From: Marinomonas shanghaiensis | GTDB taxonomy: Bacteria > Pseudomonadota > Gammaproteobacteria > Pseudomonadales > Marinomonadaceae | Direction of reading: 5' to 3' | Length of the DNA: 64,000 nt | Assembly: GCF_003259175.1 (NCBI RefSeq) | Contig: NZ_QGOK01000011.1 | Span: 62,001-126,000, forward strand | Part shown: in pieces, positions 1 through 10,123 of the stretch | Position numbering within the stretch: position 1 is the stretch's first letter | Layout of the letters: the number at the start of each line of letters is the position of its first letter | Position numbers and translations under genes: made by a program | Notes under the pieces: model-generated | Told to the model about the DNA's origin: nothing | The model's database searches: none | The model's input: the letters and a program-made list of their open reading frames with translations, nothing else

Positions 1-111
1 AACTGACTGAGAACTCGAAATGGTTTATTAAATACAATTAAATGGGAAGGCATGGATTCAGTACGTGTCTAGGGAAAGCGGAAAACGTAAAAAAGGCGTA
101 AAAAAGCACTT
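1..111. other. Gene-free window edge
   Basis: I see no convincing coding frame here. The stretch is downstream of the minus-strand cspD-like gene and may reach into the 3' flank of a gene outside the window. No repeat or RNA gene is recognisable. Confidence 0.4.
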
Positions 112-140
112 ATCTTACTCCTCGTATTGAGGAGTAAGAT
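112..140 (-). terminator. Perfect 12-bp inverted repeat after cspD-like gene
   Basis: The arms ATCTTACTCCTC (112-123) and GAGGAGTAAGAT (129-140) are perfectly complementary around a 5-nt loop. It lies 38 bp past the minus-strand cspD-like stop. On the minus strand the first T-run comes only about six bases after the stem, so it is an imperfect intrinsic terminator. A stability hairpin or binding site is possible instead. Confidence 0.5.
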
Positions 141-177
141 AGCAAATCTGTACAAGGATAGCGACGATGTTTCTGTT

Positions 178-432
178 TTACGCAGGCTGCGTTTTTTTGT
201 CGACGGAATGGGCTTCCTCTCGTTTCGTTGTTGTAGGATTAATCTCAATGGCGTGCAGTCCTCTTTCGCCAGGTTCGACATTAAATGTTACTGCCTGTCC
301 TGCTTTGAGGGTTTTGTAGCCTTCGACATTAATGGCTGAATAATGAATAAATAAATCTTCATTAAAATCCTCTGAGACAATGAATCCGTAGCCTTTTGCG
401 TTGTTAAACCACTTCACTGATCCGTGATACAT
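178..432 (-). CDS. cspD: Cold-shock-domain protein, CspD-like
   Basis: This 84-residue protein has a single cold-shock domain. The RNP1-type motif KGYGFI (about residues 13-18) and the RNP2-like DLFIHYSAI (about 26-34) are clear, preceded by the usual GSVKWFNNAKG start. The family binds single-stranded nucleic acid; E. coli CspD is a stationary-phase replication inhibitor. A gene of this class divergent from clpS-clpA is a common gammaproteobacterial arrangement and favours the CspD name. The last 17 residues (TTTKREEAHSVDKKTQPA region) are a charged tail beyond the domain. A good AAGGAGT ribosome site lies 6 bases before the ATG. Function as replication inhibitor here is inferred, not shown. 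Confidence 0.85.
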   Translation of the reverse strand: MYHGSVKWFNNAKGYGFIVSEDFNEDLFIHYSAINVEGYKTLKAGQAVTFNVEPGERGLHAIEINPTTTKREEAHSVDKKTQPA

Positions 433-755
433 GAGTTACTCCTTACGACTCTGATCGCTGTAAACCGTCTAACCATTTATATGCCTGCACCATCAAAAAT
501 GCATAATGATGTTGCTTGGCACCTTAAAAACATCACTCGAATAGCGTAGATTGCGAAATAGGTGCAACTTGTTTAGGCTGAATCAATGCTAGAATTTTAG
601 TCATAAACATTGATTGCACATTTAGTTGCCCCCATTAAGAGCGTAGAAGCCCTTTTGGGATTTGTAAAATCCAAGTGACTAAGTGTTGCGTATATAAGTC
701 GTAATGAGTCAAATTTGGCAAATTACGTAAAAAATTGTAGCCTCAGAGGCATGGG
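433..755. promoter_or_regulatory. Divergent intergenic region cspD-like/clpS
   Basis: About 320 bp separate two divergent starts, so promoters for both must lie here. I do not see a close match to a sigma-70 consensus that I would commit to. The sequence is AT-rich and has no long open frame or strong hairpin. Confidence 0.5.
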
Positions 756-1103
756 ATGATTGTAGATCAACAAATTAGACTAGTATCAGAAGACGAGCAA
801 CACGGACATTCCAACATCGCGATTGCTCCTGAAGAAACAGAATTAAAGCCGCCTTCCATGTATCAGGTGGTGTTATTTAATGATGACTATACGCCGATGG
901 ATTTTGTCGTATTTGTGTTACAGCGTTTTTTTTCTATGGATGGGGAGAAGGCCAAGCAGGTAATGTTAGAAGTGCATACAAAAGGGAAGGGTGTTTGCGG
1001 TATTTACCCTTTTGATATTGCCGAAACCAAAGTCGCAATGGTACAACAGTTCGTGGAACAAAATGAGCACCCCTTAATGTGTGACCTACAAAAGGTCGAC
1101 TGA
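756..1103 (+). CDS. clpS: ClpS, adaptor of the ClpAP protease
   Basis: ClpS hands N-degron substrates to ClpA for degradation by ClpAP. The 115-residue length is normal. The core runs from about residue 35 with [17 protein letters not shown], containing the NDD/TPMDFV residues that form the N-end residue pocket, and ends with the typical [16 protein letters not shown] helix. The first 34 residues are the flexible arm that engages ClpA. The gene ends 20 bp before clpA, so the two form an operon. aat, encoding the transferase that adds N-terminal Leu/Phe, lies 0.9 kb beyond clpA, so substrate-tagging and recognition genes sit together. Confidence 0.97.
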   Translation: MIVDQQIRLVSEDEQHGHSNIAIAPEETELKPPSMYQVVLFNDDYTPMDFVVFVLQRFFSMDGEKAKQVMLEVHTKGKGVCGIYPFDIAETKVAMVQQFVEQNEHPLMCDLQKVD

Positions 1104-1123
1104 TTCAGAGTGAGGGAATAGCA

Positions 1124-3379
1124 ATGTTAGATAAAGAACTAGAACAAACCCTGAATATGGCTTTTAAAGCGGCGCGTGACAAACGCCATGAATTCATGAC
1201 GGTGGAGCATCTACTACTCGCTCTTATTGAAAATGGCGCTGCATCAAGCGTCTTAAAAGCATGCGGTGTTAATTTAGAAGTCTTGAGTCGGGAGCTTGAG
1301 GAGTTTGTAAACAGCACAACACCGCTGATTCCAGAAAACGATGAAGAACGTGAGGTGCAACCTACCTTAGGTTTTCAGCGCGTGTTACAGCGTGCGGTTT
1401 TTCATGTTCAATCCTCCGGTAAACGAGAAGTTACCGGCGCTAACGTGCTTGTGGCTATTTTTAGTGAGCAAGAAAGTCAAACGGTTTATTTGCTAAAACG
1501 CCACGGTGTGGCGCGTATAGACGTAGTGAATTACGTTGCTCATGGTATTTCTAAATTGGGGGATTCTTCCTCTCAAGAGGCGGAACATGATGACGAAGCG
1601 GAAGATTCCGTCGCTGCGCCATTACAAAAATTCGCAACCAACCTAAACGAAGAAGCGAAAGCGGGCAAAATTGATAAGCTCATTGGACGTGAATACGAAG
1701 TCGAACGCGTCATTCAGACGCTTTCTCGTCGTCGTAAAAACAACCCTTTGTTGGTCGGTGAATCTGGTGTAGGTAAAACGGCCATTGCAGAAGGTCTGGC
1801 AAAGCGTATCGTAGACGGACAAGTGCCCGATGTGATTGCGGATGGTATTGTTTATTCGCTTGATTTGGGCGCTTTGCTTGCTGGTACAAAATATCGTGGG
1901 GATTTTGAAAAACGCCTCAAGCAGTTGTTAGGCGATTTGAAAAAGCTGCCTAATGCTATTTTGTTTATCGATGAAATTCACACCATCATTGGTGCGGGCG
2001 CTGCTTCCGGCGGAGTAATGGATGCCTCCAATTTGCTCAAGCCAGTATTGAGTTCTGGTGGCTTACGTTGTATCGGTTCAACCACTTTCCAAGAATTTCG
2101 CGGAGTGTTTGAAAAAGACCACGCTCTGGCTCGTCGTTTTCAGAAAATCGATGTCAATGAGCCAAGCGTAGATGATACTTATCAAATTTTGAAAGGCATC
2201 ATTGGTGCGTTTGAAGAACACCATAAAGTCAAATATGAAGAACCAGCTTTATTGGCTGCCGCAGAGCTTGCACAACGTTACGTGACAGATCGTCATATGC
2301 CAGACAAGGCGATTGATGTTATTGATGAAGCGGGTGCGTACCAGCGTCTGCAACCAGAAGGTAAGCGCAAGGCAGTAATCACTGTGGCTGACATCGAAGA
2401 TATCGTTTCTAAAATTGCGAGAGTGCCCGTGAGAGCGGTGAACTCTGATGATAGACAAGTGTTGTCTAATCTAGAGCGTAATTTGAAAATGGTGGTGTTT
2501 GGACAGGATAAAGCCATTGATTCCTTGTCTTCGGCGATTAAGTTATCACGCGCAGGTTTAAAAGCAGAGCAAAAACCCATAGGTTCGTTTTTGATGGCGG
2601 GACCGACAGGGGTTGGTAAGACCGAAGTGACCAAGCAGTTGGCCAAGCAGCTAGGCTTAGAATTGATTCGCTTTGATATGTCTGAATATATGGAGCGTCA
2701 TGCCGTGTCTCGTTTGATCGGTGCGCCGCCGGGTTATGTTGGGTTTGATCAAGGTGGTTTATTGACCGAAGCTGTGACGAAAAATCCACACAGTGTTGTG
2801 TTGTTGGATGAGATTGAAAAAGCCCATCCTGAAGTGTTTAACTTGCTATTGCAGGTAATGGATCATGGTACTTTAACGGATAACAATGGTCGCAAAGCGG
2901 ATTTCCGTAATGTGATTTTGGTGATGACATCAAACGCGGGAGCAGAAGAGCTGGCGCGTCGTTCGATCGGCTTCTCCAATCAGGACAATTCGACTGACGG
3001 CATGGAGGTAATTAATCGAACCTTTACGCCAGAATTTAGAAACCGTCTTGACGCTGTGATTCAATTTCAGCAACTGGATGAACGCATCATCTTCAACGTC
3101 GTGGATAAGTTCTTGGTAGAGCTTCAGGCTCAGCTTGATCCTAAAGGTGTCTTGTTGGAGGTGTCCGATACCGCTAGAGGATGGTTGGCCAATAAAGGCT
3201 ACGATCGTCAAATGGGCGCGCGTCCAATGGCTAGGGTGATTCAAGAGCATTTGAAGAAACCATTGGCCGATAAGATATTGTTCGGTGATCTTCATGATGG
3301 TGGCCATGTCAAAGTGGCGCTGGATGAGAAGAGTGATGAGTTGAAATTCGAAGTGATCAAAGAAGAGGTCGTGCATTAA
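1124..3379 (+). CDS. clpA: ClpA, ATPase subunit of ClpAP protease
   Basis: This AAA+ unfoldase feeds substrates into ClpP. The 751-residue protein has an N-terminal Clp double repeat (about 1-145) that binds ClpS. A first AAA module has Walker A GESGVGKT near residue 212 and Walker B LFIDEIH, and a second has GPTGVGKT near residue 493 and [12 protein letters not shown]. It ends in a D2-small domain with [10 protein letters not shown]. Length matches E. coli ClpA (758). It follows clpS by 20 bp with a GAGGGAATAGCA ribosome site. No clpP is present in the window. The 3' flank carries an unusual tandem repeat. Confidence 0.98.
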   Translation: MLDKELEQTLNMAFKAARDKRHEFMTVEHLLLALIENGAASSVLKACGVNLEVLSRELEEFVNSTTPLIPENDEEREVQPTLGFQRVLQRAVFHVQSSGKREVTGANVLVAIFSEQESQTVYLLKRHGVARIDVVNYVAHGISKLGDSSSQEAEHDDEAEDSVAAPLQKFATNLNEEAKAGKIDKLIGREYEVERVIQTLSRRRKNNPLLVGESGVGKTAIAEGLAKRIVDGQVPDVIADGIVYSLDLGALLAGTKYRGDFEKRLKQLLGDLKKLPNAILFIDEIHTIIGAGAASGGVMDASNLLKPVLSSGGLRCIGSTTFQEFRGVFEKDHALARRFQKIDVNEPSVDDTYQILKGIIGAFEEHHKVKYEEPALLAAAELAQRYVTDRHMPDKAIDVIDEAGAYQRLQPEGKRKAVITVADIEDIVSKIARVPVRAVNSDDRQVLSNLERNLKMVVFGQDKAIDSLSSAIKLSRAGLKAEQKPIGSFLMAGPTGVGKTEVTKQLAKQLGLELIRFDMSEYMERHAVSRLIGAPPGYVGFDQGGLLTEAVTKNPHSVVLLDEIEKAHPEVFNLLLQVMDHGTLTDNNGRKADFRNVILVMTSNAGAEELARRSIGFSNQDNSTDGMEVINRTFTPEFRNRLDAVIQFQQLDERIIFNVVDKFLVELQAQLDPKGVLLEVSDTARGWLANKGYDRQMGARPMARVIQEHLKKPLADKILFGDLHDGGHVKVALDEKSDELKFEVIKEEVVH

Positions 3380-3407
3380 ACTGTCACAAAACGAACTCCG
3401 TCGATCT

Positions 3408-3690
3408 TGTGGGTCGTGCTTTAGCGCGTCAAGGTTTTTGGTTTAGTGTTATCAGGCTTTGACGGCCTAAAGGCCGACCTACATGGGGTTGGTTTGGTGT
3501 TATCAGGCTTTGACGGCCTAAAGGCCGACCTACATGGGGTTGGTTTGGTGTTATCGGGCTTTGACGGCCTAAAGACCGACCTACATTGGGTTAGTTTAGT
3601 GTTATCAGGCTTTGACGGCCTAAAGGCCGACCTACATGGGGTTGGTTTGGTGTTATCAGGCTTTGACGGCCTAAAGGCGACCTACAGGTA
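3408..3690. repeat. 76-bp palindromic element expanded into 51-bp tandem array
   Basis: A 76-bp imperfect palindrome (3408-3483) starts TGTGGGTCG and ends CGACCTACA. Its right 51 bp is repeated in tandem with a strict 51-bp period: equivalent bases fall at 3441, 3492, 3543, 3594 and 3645, giving five units, the last slightly degraded. Each unit carries the small palindrome CGGCCTAAAGGCCG. Because 51 is a multiple of three the array stays open as an 82-codon frame, but this is a period artefact and not a gene. A single unexpanded 76-bp copy is at 14140-14215. It behaves like a REP/MITE-type intergenic repeat. Confidence 0.9.
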
Positions 3691-3695
3691 TTAGC

Positions 3696-3736
3696 GACAT
3701 AAAAAAACCGGACATCAAGTCCGGTTTTTTTATGTC
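3696..3736. terminator. Bidirectional terminator between clpA and infA
   Basis: A perfect 18-bp stem, GACATAAAAAAACCGGAC with its complement at 3719-3736, closes a 5-nt loop. The A-run and T-run on either side of the GC-rich core let it end both the clpA transcript (+) and the infA transcript (-). Confidence 0.9.
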
Positions 3737-3765
3737 TTTGTTAAATTGTTTTTAAACAATTTACA

Positions 3766-3984
3766 TTAACGAGCGCGGTAAACAATACGGCCTTTTGAAA
3801 GATCGTATGGTGTTAACTCAACTTTTACCTTATCGCCAGTCAAAATACGAATGTAGTTTTTACGCATTTTTCCAGAGATATGAGCAATTACTACGTGTCC
3901 GTTTTCTAATTCGACACGGAACATGGTATTAGGCAACGTATCAATGATAGTGCCCTCCATTTCTAAGCCTTCTTCTTTTGCCAC
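3766..3984 (-). CDS. infA: Translation initiation factor IF-1
   Basis: IF-1 binds the ribosomal A site during initiation. The 72-residue protein is a single S1/OB-fold domain. It has the canonical [13 protein letters not shown] start, the [21 protein letters not shown] core and an ending in KGRIVYRAR, the usual length exactly. It lies between clpA and aat, as in many proteobacteria. The ate gene often found next to aat is missing here. A hairpin sits in its likely leader at 4019-4055. Confidence 0.98.
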   Translation of the reverse strand: MAKEEGLEMEGTIIDTLPNTMFRVELENGHVVIAHISGKMRKNYIRILTGDKVKVELTPYDLSKGRIVYRAR

Positions 3985-4018
3985 AATGAGTGTCCTATGG
4001 TGTTAATACTTACATTTA

Positions 4019-4055
4019 GAGAGCTTTGCACGACTTAACGTCCTGCAAAGCTCTC
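4019..4055. promoter_or_regulatory. Hairpin upstream of infA
   Basis: The arms GAGAGCTTTGCA (4019-4030) and TGCAAAGCTCTC (4044-4055) form a perfect 12-bp stem, extended inward by GAC/GTC after one mismatch. It lies 35 bp before the infA start on the minus strand. There is no T-run on the minus strand, so it could be a leader structure of infA or a weak end of the aat transcript. Confidence 0.45.
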
Positions 4056-4289
4056 ATTTTAGTAGGCGCCAGCGTTAAGGAATGGTGCGCTACTTTTGTC
4101 AGTTTAGTGCTGTTATTTGTCGGTTAGGCACTAATTACTACGTGCATTTAGCAACGTCTGAATTTTGATCGAGCGTATTTTGCCTAAAAACGCAGCGTAA
4201 GGCAAACCTAGTTGTGTTTTCATGGCGTCTATTTTCATCTTAATCGCAAAGCGTTGGTGGTAATTAAAGGTTCCCCCAACGATATCCTG
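4056..4289. other. Intergenic region between infA and aat
   Basis: No gene is recognised. After the aat stop the same frame stays open for 52 codons on the minus strand, but it has no convincing start and no family I know. This is where ate lies in some relatives, yet I cannot see an ate remnant. Confidence 0.4.
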
Positions 4290-5069
4290 TTATATGGGGT
4301 GTTTTTCAGGTCTCTTGCCAATGCTTATGAGAATGGTGTTTTTTTCTATACTTGGGATGAGTTGCTCTAATTGAGTTGAAAAAACGTCTCTCTGTATTAG
4401 CTTGGCGCCTAACGACAGCAGATGCTTGGATTCTACTTGGCAATCAATGAGTTCGATGTGGCATTCTTGTGCGAGCTCACAAAAGAGTTTTAGTGCCACT
4501 TTTGATGCGTTGGGAACGAGTGAAAACATCGACTCACCAAAGAACATATTTCCCATTGCAATGCCATAAAATCCCCCGATAAGTGTCTCATTTTGCCATA
4601 TTTCAATGGAATGGGCGTAGCCCAATTTATGCAATTTTTGATAAGCCTGTTTGATGTCTTTTGATATCCAAGTTCCTTCTTTATTGACCCTTAATTCAGC
4701 GCAATGGTGGATCACAGCAGGAAAGTCATGGTTAATGGAAAACGACCATTGCTCGTTTTTAGGGGCCGCTTGACCTATTTTTTTAAAGGCTTTTTGGAGA
4801 GATCTCGACAAATGGAAATCGGCAGGTCTGAGTACACAGCGTTGTTTTGGGTGCCACCATAAAATCGGGTCAGGGTCGCTGAACCAAGGAAAAAAACCCT
4901 TGCTGTAAAGATGGAGCAAACGCGTGGTAGATAGGTCCCCACCGATGGCGGAGAGTCCTTCTGGGTCATGTAATGCTTTGCTTGGATCAGGTGTGTCGTA
5001 AGGTGACTCTGTTAGTAAAACGAGCTCTTGTGTGTCATCGGTATTTGAGTCAGTGGTCGCGGTTTGCAT
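4290..5069 (-). CDS. aat: Leucyl/phenylalanyl-tRNA--protein transferase
   Basis: Aat adds Leu or Phe from tRNA to N-terminal Arg/Lys, making N-degrons read by ClpS. The 259-residue protein shows the family signature blocks GLSAIGGDLS, GFFPWFSDPDPILWWHPKQRCVL (in part), GTWISKDIKQAY, GYAHSIEIW and the GGFYGIAMGNMFFGESMFS core (about residues 160-185). Length slightly exceeds E. coli Aat (234) because of an N-terminal extension of about 25 residues. An alternative later start cannot be excluded. It is followed on the same strand by infA. Confidence 0.95.
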   Translation of the reverse strand: MQTATTDSNTDDTQELVLLTESPYDTPDPSKALHDPEGLSAIGGDLSTTRLLHLYSKGFFPWFSDPDPILWWHPKQRCVLRPADFHLSRSLQKAFKKIGQAAPKNEQWSFSINHDFPAVIHHCAELRVNKEGTWISKDIKQAYQKLHKLGYAHSIEIWQNETLIGGFYGIAMGNMFFGESMFSLVPNASKVALKLFCELAQECHIELIDCQVESKHLLSLGAKLIQRDVFSTQLEQLIPSIEKNTILISIGKRPEKHPI

Positions 5070-5639
5070 AGGGTAAGCACTATCCTGAAGGATCTCGTTT
5101 TACGGCATGGTGTGATTGGGATTTATTAAAACGAGCGAGGAAAAAAATGTCTATGAAAAAAACCTTAAAAGCGCATAAAAAAATTAAAGAAATAGATTTT
5201 CGATCCGTTAAATAGGATAAGTGGGTCGAATTAAGTAAAAAAAAATATTAGACTTGCGACTTACTGACACAATCTCGTGCTCAATTGATTTAACTGTGCA
5301 TGAATAAACGAAAAAAAATGTTCTTCGTTGTCTTTATTGGATGTTTTTTGTCCAAAAAAGGCTTCAAGATGAAAAAAAAAAGAAAAAAAGTGCAAGGAAT
5401 GCTTGACCGATAATAGAAAACTTGGTTTTAATCAATGCATTCCATAACGGTAATTCGAAAGCATAATCGAATGCTGTATTGGGAATTAAGATAACTGGCT
5501 TTTTTGGCAATTGTCACAAAAGTGAAATCGATCGGTTTTAAGATACATGAGTCGTTGATTTAACAGCGTTTCTTGATTTGACGAAAATCGATCAATAGGT
5601 CTACAAGGCCACACAATATAATATAAAGGGGAATCTTGA
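5070..5639. promoter_or_regulatory. Long A-rich upstream region of the porin gene
   Basis: This 570-bp gap is rich in A-runs (for example near 5140-5190, 5236-5246 and 5370-5390), a composition that bends DNA and is common upstream of strongly expressed or regulated genes. An AGGGG ribosome site precedes the porin ATG. A TATAAT string at 5617-5622 is probably too close to the start to be the main promoter. No coding frame is convincing. Confidence 0.45.
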
Positions 5640-6521
5640 ATGAAAGCGATTAAACTTGCTTCTGTGTTTGCAGTAACTGCTGTTGCGGCTGCTGTTTCTA
5701 CTGCCACTTTCGCTGCTGATGCCATCATTACGGGTGAAGCTGGTGTTGAGTATGTTAGTTACGGTAGCGATCAAAATAAATTAGACGCTGCTGATGGTAC
5801 TAACCTAAGTGAATTAGAGCTACACGTAGATACTGGTGTTGTTTACGCTGAGCTTGAAATCGCAGGTACTGGCACTGACGAAGACGTAGATATTGGTCTA
5901 GAAAAAATTTACGTGAAGCAAGGTGCCGTGTCTTTCGGTCGCTTTGACGGTACAGTAGCGACTGGTTCTTTCATGGGTATGGATGAGATTTACGATGGTG
6001 TTGATCTTGTTACATCTAATGATACAGACAACACTGGCGTTCGTTACAAAGTAACTCCTGAGTTTACTGTTGCATTAGAAGCAACTCGTCCAAACGGAAC
6101 TGAAGATTCTGAAGTGGGTGTTGCAGCGTCTTTCGTTAAAGATTTTGGTTTTATTAAAGCAGGTATCTCTGGTGGTGCGGTAGGTGATGCTAACGCAGTA
6201 AACGTTGGTATGCAGACAGTATCTGGTCCTTTCACTGTGTCTTTGAACTACGGTGTGGGTGAGAAAGGCGCGACAGGTCAAACTGATGTTGAGCAGATGA
6301 CATCTTCTGTTGCTTTTGCAGCAACTGACGCTTTGACTTTGACGCTAGAGTACTCTAACGATCTAGAGAATGAAGTAGATGGTACTTACTTCATCGCAGC
6401 TTACAAAGCTGGTGATCTAACTTATTATGTTGAAAACTACGCTGGTGATCTGTTAGACACCAAGGTTGATGCTGGTAACGATGGTGAGCGTACTATCGTA
6501 GGTGTTAAAACAGTTTTCTAA
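5640..6521 (+). CDS. Outer-membrane porin, general porin family
   Basis: The product is a 293-residue beta-barrel protein. It starts with an Ala/Val-rich signal peptide with a likely cut after TFA-ADA (residues 23-26). The mature part is acidic and Gly-rich with alternating short strands such as ELELHVDTGVVYAELEI, ISFGRF-like VSFGRFDG and TYYVENYAGD. It ends in ...IVGVKTVF, the C-terminal Phe used for outer-membrane assembly. This fits the Gram-negative Porin_4 family, though it is shorter than many trimeric porins (330-380). It lies alone between its own long upstream region and a terminator. Substrate cannot be told from sequence. Confidence 0.88.
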   Translation: MKAIKLASVFAVTAVAAAVSTATFAADAIITGEAGVEYVSYGSDQNKLDAADGTNLSELELHVDTGVVYAELEIAGTGTDEDVDIGLEKIYVKQGAVSFGRFDGTVATGSFMGMDEIYDGVDLVTSNDTDNTGVRYKVTPEFTVALEATRPNGTEDSEVGVAASFVKDFGFIKAGISGGAVGDANAVNVGMQTVSGPFTVSLNYGVGEKGATGQTDVEQMTSSVAFAATDALTLTLEYSNDLENEVDGTYFIAAYKAGDLTYYVENYAGDLLDTKVDAGNDGERTIVGVKTVF

Positions 6522-6575
6522 GACTTTTCTTTACAAGGCTTTTTCAATCAGAGAAAGCCTTTCTTAGTAAAAGCG

Positions 6576-6605
6576 AAAGCCAGCCCTTTGGGTTGGCTTT
6601 TTTTA
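6576..6605 (+). terminator. Intrinsic terminator after the porin gene
   Basis: The arm AAAGCCAGCCC pairs with GGGTTGGCTTT (one G-U pair) around a 3-nt loop and is followed by more T residues. It lies 55 bp past the porin stop. Confidence 0.9.
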
Positions 6606-6683
6606 TGGTAAGCTTAGCCAACTTGTGGCTCCGCTGTTTGGAGTGTGGTTTGTTTTGATTAGCATAAGATAGGAAGGCGCGTT

Positions 6684-9428
6684 TTGTCAGAAGAAATGAG
6701 TGAGTCGGTACGATCACCAATTTGGGAATTGTTTGCCAAACAAGCAGCGTTTATTGCGGCTTTGCTAATATTGTTTTTTTTCGCGTTGGCAACGTATTCT
6801 TATAGCCCTCAAGATGCGGGCTGGTTTTATTCCGGTAGTGGTGGTGCTATCCAAAATTCGATGGGGCCCATTGGCGCGGTTATTGCGGATTTGGCGTCGG
6901 GTTTTTTTGGTTCTTTGTTTTATTCTTTACCTCCGCTGTTTATTTGGGTGGCTATTATTTTATGGCGCAACCCTCATTCTTTGTTACCGCTTAATAATGC
7001 TTTGCTTTGCACGATAGGCAGTATTCTGTATTTGTCCTTTGGCTCAGTGCTGTGTTTTTTGCACACAGTAGGCGAATATTCTTTGCAATACGGCCCCGGC
7101 GGCATACTGGGCCACGGTCTAGGAAAGCTGCTTTATGGCTTCATTGGTTATGATGGTGCCACGCTGGTCAGTTTGGCCTTGGTCATTTTATCTTTTACCC
7201 TATTGTCACAGTTACATTGGCTAAACCTGATGGATCGCCTTGGTGAGAGAGCTTATAATTTTGTGATCTTTGTTCGCCATAAATGGGCTGATCGCAAAGA
7301 GATGAAATCTAATGCGCGTAAAGACATCGTGGAAGCGTTTGCGGATGAGGCGGAAGAGCCTGCGATTGTTCGTAAAAGAAGGAAGGCTGCTATTGAGACG
7401 CCAAAACATGCGGCGACGTCTACTGCGCAATCCAACGATAACGTGTTATTTGAAGACGCTCGAGTCGACCGTGAAGGTGATGGTGATAATGAGGGGGATA
7501 AAAAATTCAAGTTGCGTTTGCCTTCCTTGTTTTCACGTTCAAAACCTATAAAGACAGACGACACACTGAATGATGTGGCTATCACTCACGCAGAGCCAGA
7601 ATTTAGCGGTCTAGATGACTTGTCCATACAGGACGATGACATCCATTTTGGCGATACTTTGTACATCGAGGATTCTTGGTCTGATCAGCCTGATAACACA
7701 GAGCAAAATAAGACGATGGCTCCTAAACCGCCTACTATGACCCAGGCGGTTGAATGGGAAGACGAAGACGATATGTCTTTTGACATCTCGAAAGAGCAAG
7801 CGGATGCCAAGTTGTTTCAGCACGATAGTGCAGACATGATTCCGCCAGCGCACAAACCTGCGTTTCGTACCTTGTCTGAAGCAAAGCAGCTAGATTCGCT
7901 CAGTGGTCCCTATGCGGATGAGGTGGAGAATAAAAGAAAAGTAGAGACCTATTCTTTGCCAGATCGTTCGGTATTGACCACACCTAAACCGAAGCAAGGT
8001 GGTTATTCAGAAGACGAATTGTTGGCACTGTCTGAATTATTGGAGCAACGTCTTCAAGACTTTGGGGTGAAGGCGGATGTGGTTGAAGTGAACCCAGGTC
8101 CGGTGATTACGCGTTTTGAAATTCAACCTGCGCCTGGTGTGAAAGTGTCTCGTATTACCAATTTAGCAAAAGACCTTGCACGCTCTTTGAGTGTAATGAG
8201 TGTGCGAGTGGTAGAGGTTATTGCGGGTAAATCGACTATCGGGATTGAGATTCCGAATCAGGTTCGCGATACCGTGTATTTTTCCGAAGTGATTAATTGT
8301 GATGCGTATGACAGATCCTCGTCGCCCCTGACCTTGTCATTAGGTCATGATATTTCCGGTGAACCAGTGGTGGTCGATCTTGCCAAAATGCCGCATGTGC
8401 TGGTTGCCGGTACGACTGGTTCAGGTAAGTCGGTTGGTGTAAACGCCATGATTCTTAGTATGCTGCTTAAATCGACGCCTGATGAAGTGCGTATGATCAT
8501 GGTTGACCCCAAAATGTTGGAGTTATCCATTTATGAAGGCATTCCACATCTTTTGACGCCTGTGATTACGGACATGAAAGACGCTGCTAATGGCTTGCGT
8601 TGGTCAGTCGATGAAATGGAGCGTCGTTATAAGCTCATGTCTAAGTTAGGGGTGAGAAATATTGCGGGTTATAATAAAAAGGTGCGTGATGCGATTGAAG
8701 CGGGTAAACCCATTCAAGATCCATTATGGCAGCCTGAGATGGCTATGTTTTCAGAGGATGGCGTAGCGCGTACCGTGCCGCATTTGGAGCCTTTGCCTTA
8801 TATTGTCATTATCGTTGATGAATTTGCTGACATGATGATGATTGTTGGTAAAAAAGTGGAAGAGTTGATTGCACGTATTGCTCAAAAAGCCCGTGCTGCG
8901 GGTATTCATTTAATTTTGGCAACACAACGCCCATCGGTTGACGTTATCACGGGGTTGATTAAAGCCAATATACCCACTCGTATGGCATTTCAGGTGTCTT
9001 CAAAAATAGACTCACGAACCATTCTTGATCAGGGGGGAGCAGACCAGCTATTGGGTATGGGGGATATGTTATACCTTCCTGCTGGATTGCCAACACCCAT
9101 TCGAGTGCATGGTGCGTTTGTGTCTGATGAAGAAGTGCATGCGGTGGTGGAAGAGTGGAAGCTGCGCGGGGAGCCAGAGTACATTCAGGATGTCGTTGTG
9201 AATCCTGAAGACTTAATGACTGACGGCGGTGGTGAAGACAAAGATGCACTTTATGACGAAGCGGTGAAAATTGTCATTGAAACGCGTAAAGCTTCTATTT
9301 CGTCTATTCAACGTCGTCTCAAAATAGGGTACAACAGGGCGGCTAATTTGGTTGAGTCAATGGAGGCGGCGGGCTTGGTTGGACCAATGGGGACAAATGG
9401 TCAGCGCGATATATTGATTCCAGAGTAA
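6684..9428 (+). CDS. ftsK: DNA translocase FtsK
   Basis: FtsK couples septation to chromosome dimer resolution by pumping DNA at the division site. The 914-residue protein has about four N-terminal membrane segments (residues 20-190) and an acidic low-complexity linker (about 190-430). The alpha/beta motor follows, with Walker A GTTGSGKS near 575 and Walker [12 protein letters not shown] near 710. A C-terminal winged-helix gamma domain (about 850-910, [19 protein letters not shown]) recognises KOPS sites. I keep the TTG start at 6684, as AGGAAGG lies 7 bases upstream; an internal ATG is four codons on. The linker is shorter than in E. coli. lolA and rarA follow as in many gammaproteobacteria. 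Confidence 0.97.
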   Translation: MSEEMSESVRSPIWELFAKQAAFIAALLILFFFALATYSYSPQDAGWFYSGSGGAIQNSMGPIGAVIADLASGFFGSLFYSLPPLFIWVAIILWRNPHSLLPLNNALLCTIGSILYLSFGSVLCFLHTVGEYSLQYGPGGILGHGLGKLLYGFIGYDGATLVSLALVILSFTLLSQLHWLNLMDRLGERAYNFVIFVRHKWADRKEMKSNARKDIVEAFADEAEEPAIVRKRRKAAIETPKHAATSTAQSNDNVLFEDARVDREGDGDNEGDKKFKLRLPSLFSRSKPIKTDDTLNDVAITHAEPEFSGLDDLSIQDDDIHFGDTLYIEDSWSDQPDNTEQNKTMAPKPPTMTQAVEWEDEDDMSFDISKEQADAKLFQHDSADMIPPAHKPAFRTLSEAKQLDSLSGPYADEVENKRKVETYSLPDRSVLTTPKPKQGGYSEDELLALSELLEQRLQDFGVKADVVEVNPGPVITRFEIQPAPGVKVSRITNLAKDLARSLSVMSVRVVEVIAGKSTIGIEIPNQVRDTVYFSEVINCDAYDRSSSPLTLSLGHDISGEPVVVDLAKMPHVLVAGTTGSGKSVGVNAMILSMLLKSTPDEVRMIMVDPKMLELSIYEGIPHLLTPVITDMKDAANGLRWSVDEMERRYKLMSKLGVRNIAGYNKKVRDAIEAGKPIQDPLWQPEMAMFSEDGVARTVPHLEPLPYIVIIVDEFADMMMIVGKKVEELIARIAQKARAAGIHLILATQRPSVDVITGLIKANIPTRMAFQVSSKIDSRTILDQGGADQLLGMGDMLYLPAGLPTPIRVHGAFVSDEEVHAVVEEWKLRGEPEYIQDVVVNPEDLMTDGGGEDKDALYDEAVKIVIETRKASISSIQRRLKIGYNRAANLVESMEAAGLVGPMGTNGQRDILIPE

Positions 9429-9493
9429 ATGTGTCGGTTTTGGGTTCTGTTTTATGGAACACTGCCTTTTTAATGTGTTAGTGGAGAAAAATT

Positions 9494-10123
9494 TTGTTAA
9501 ATAAAGTCGTCACTGTGATTATGTTTGTTATCGCGATTACAGCGCAAATGGGCAGTGCTCAAGCGGAAGAGGTTGCGGCGGGCTCAATAGAAAATCTGTT
9601 AGAGCTAAATCGAAACATCGAAGGTGAGTTTCGACAGGTTACTTACGATGAAAAAGGCAAACAATTACAAGTAAGTGAAGGTGTTTTTCTCCTTGCTAAA
9701 CCGAATCAATTTGTTTGGGACAGTGTAACGCCTTTTGCGCAACGCATTATTTCTGATGGCAAAAACATCACGGTTTGGGATGTGGACTTAGAGCAGGCCA
9801 CGAAAAAGCCGTTGTCGGGTACGGTTGGAAACTCTCCTGCAGCCTTGTTGGGTCAACCCGCTGCTGATGTGTTGCCACATTATAATGTAGCGACACTGGG
9901 CGATGAAAAGTTCCGCTTAACGCCGAAACAGAACCAAGATCTATTTCAGACGCTGACTCTATCCTTCCGAAATCAAGTGATCAGTGCGATGAGTATTTTG
10001 GATACGTTAGGCCAGACGACGGTGATTGAGTTTAAAAACGTTGAGACACACGAAGGTGTCGCGAAAGAAAACTTTATCTTAAACTTGCCTGATAATGTGG
10101 ATGTGATTGTAGAAGGTCAGTAA
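9494..10123 (+). CDS. lolA: Outer-membrane lipoprotein carrier protein LolA
   Basis: LolA ferries lipoproteins across the periplasm from LolCDE to LolB. The 209-residue precursor starts with TTG, has a hydrophobic signal peptide and a probable cut after AQA (about residue 24). The mature part has the family pattern: an N-terminal GEFRQV strand, [33 protein letters not shown] and a late hydrophobic strand. It lies 65 bp after ftsK and its stop TAA overlaps the rarA ATG by one base, so ftsK-lolA-rarA probably act as one operon with translational coupling. Confidence 0.93.
   Translation: MLNKVVTVIMFVIAITAQMGSAQAEEVAAGSIENLLELNRNIEGEFRQVTYDEKGKQLQVSEGVFLLAKPNQFVWDSVTPFAQRIISDGKNITVWDVDLEQATKKPLSGTVGNSPAALLGQPAADVLPHYNVATLGDEKFRLTPKQNQDLFQTLTLSFRNQVISAMSILDTLGQTTVIEFKNVETHEGVAKENFILNLPDNVDVIVEGQ

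Noticed and set aside
3446..3694. 82-codon frame with a repeated LSGFDGLKADLHGVGLV-type peptide
   Set aside because: It exists only because the 51-bp tandem repeat is a multiple of three. The same element occurs unexpanded in an intergenic place without this frame, and there is no good ribosome site.
4131..4289. 52 open codons directly after the aat stop on the minus strand
   Set aside because: No credible start or known family; a run of this length is expected by chance fairly often. No ate remnant could be recognised.
5617..5622. TATAAT before the porin as its main promoter
   Set aside because: It would place the transcript start within about ten bases of the ATG, leaving no room for the ribosome site that is present; no matching -35 was evident.
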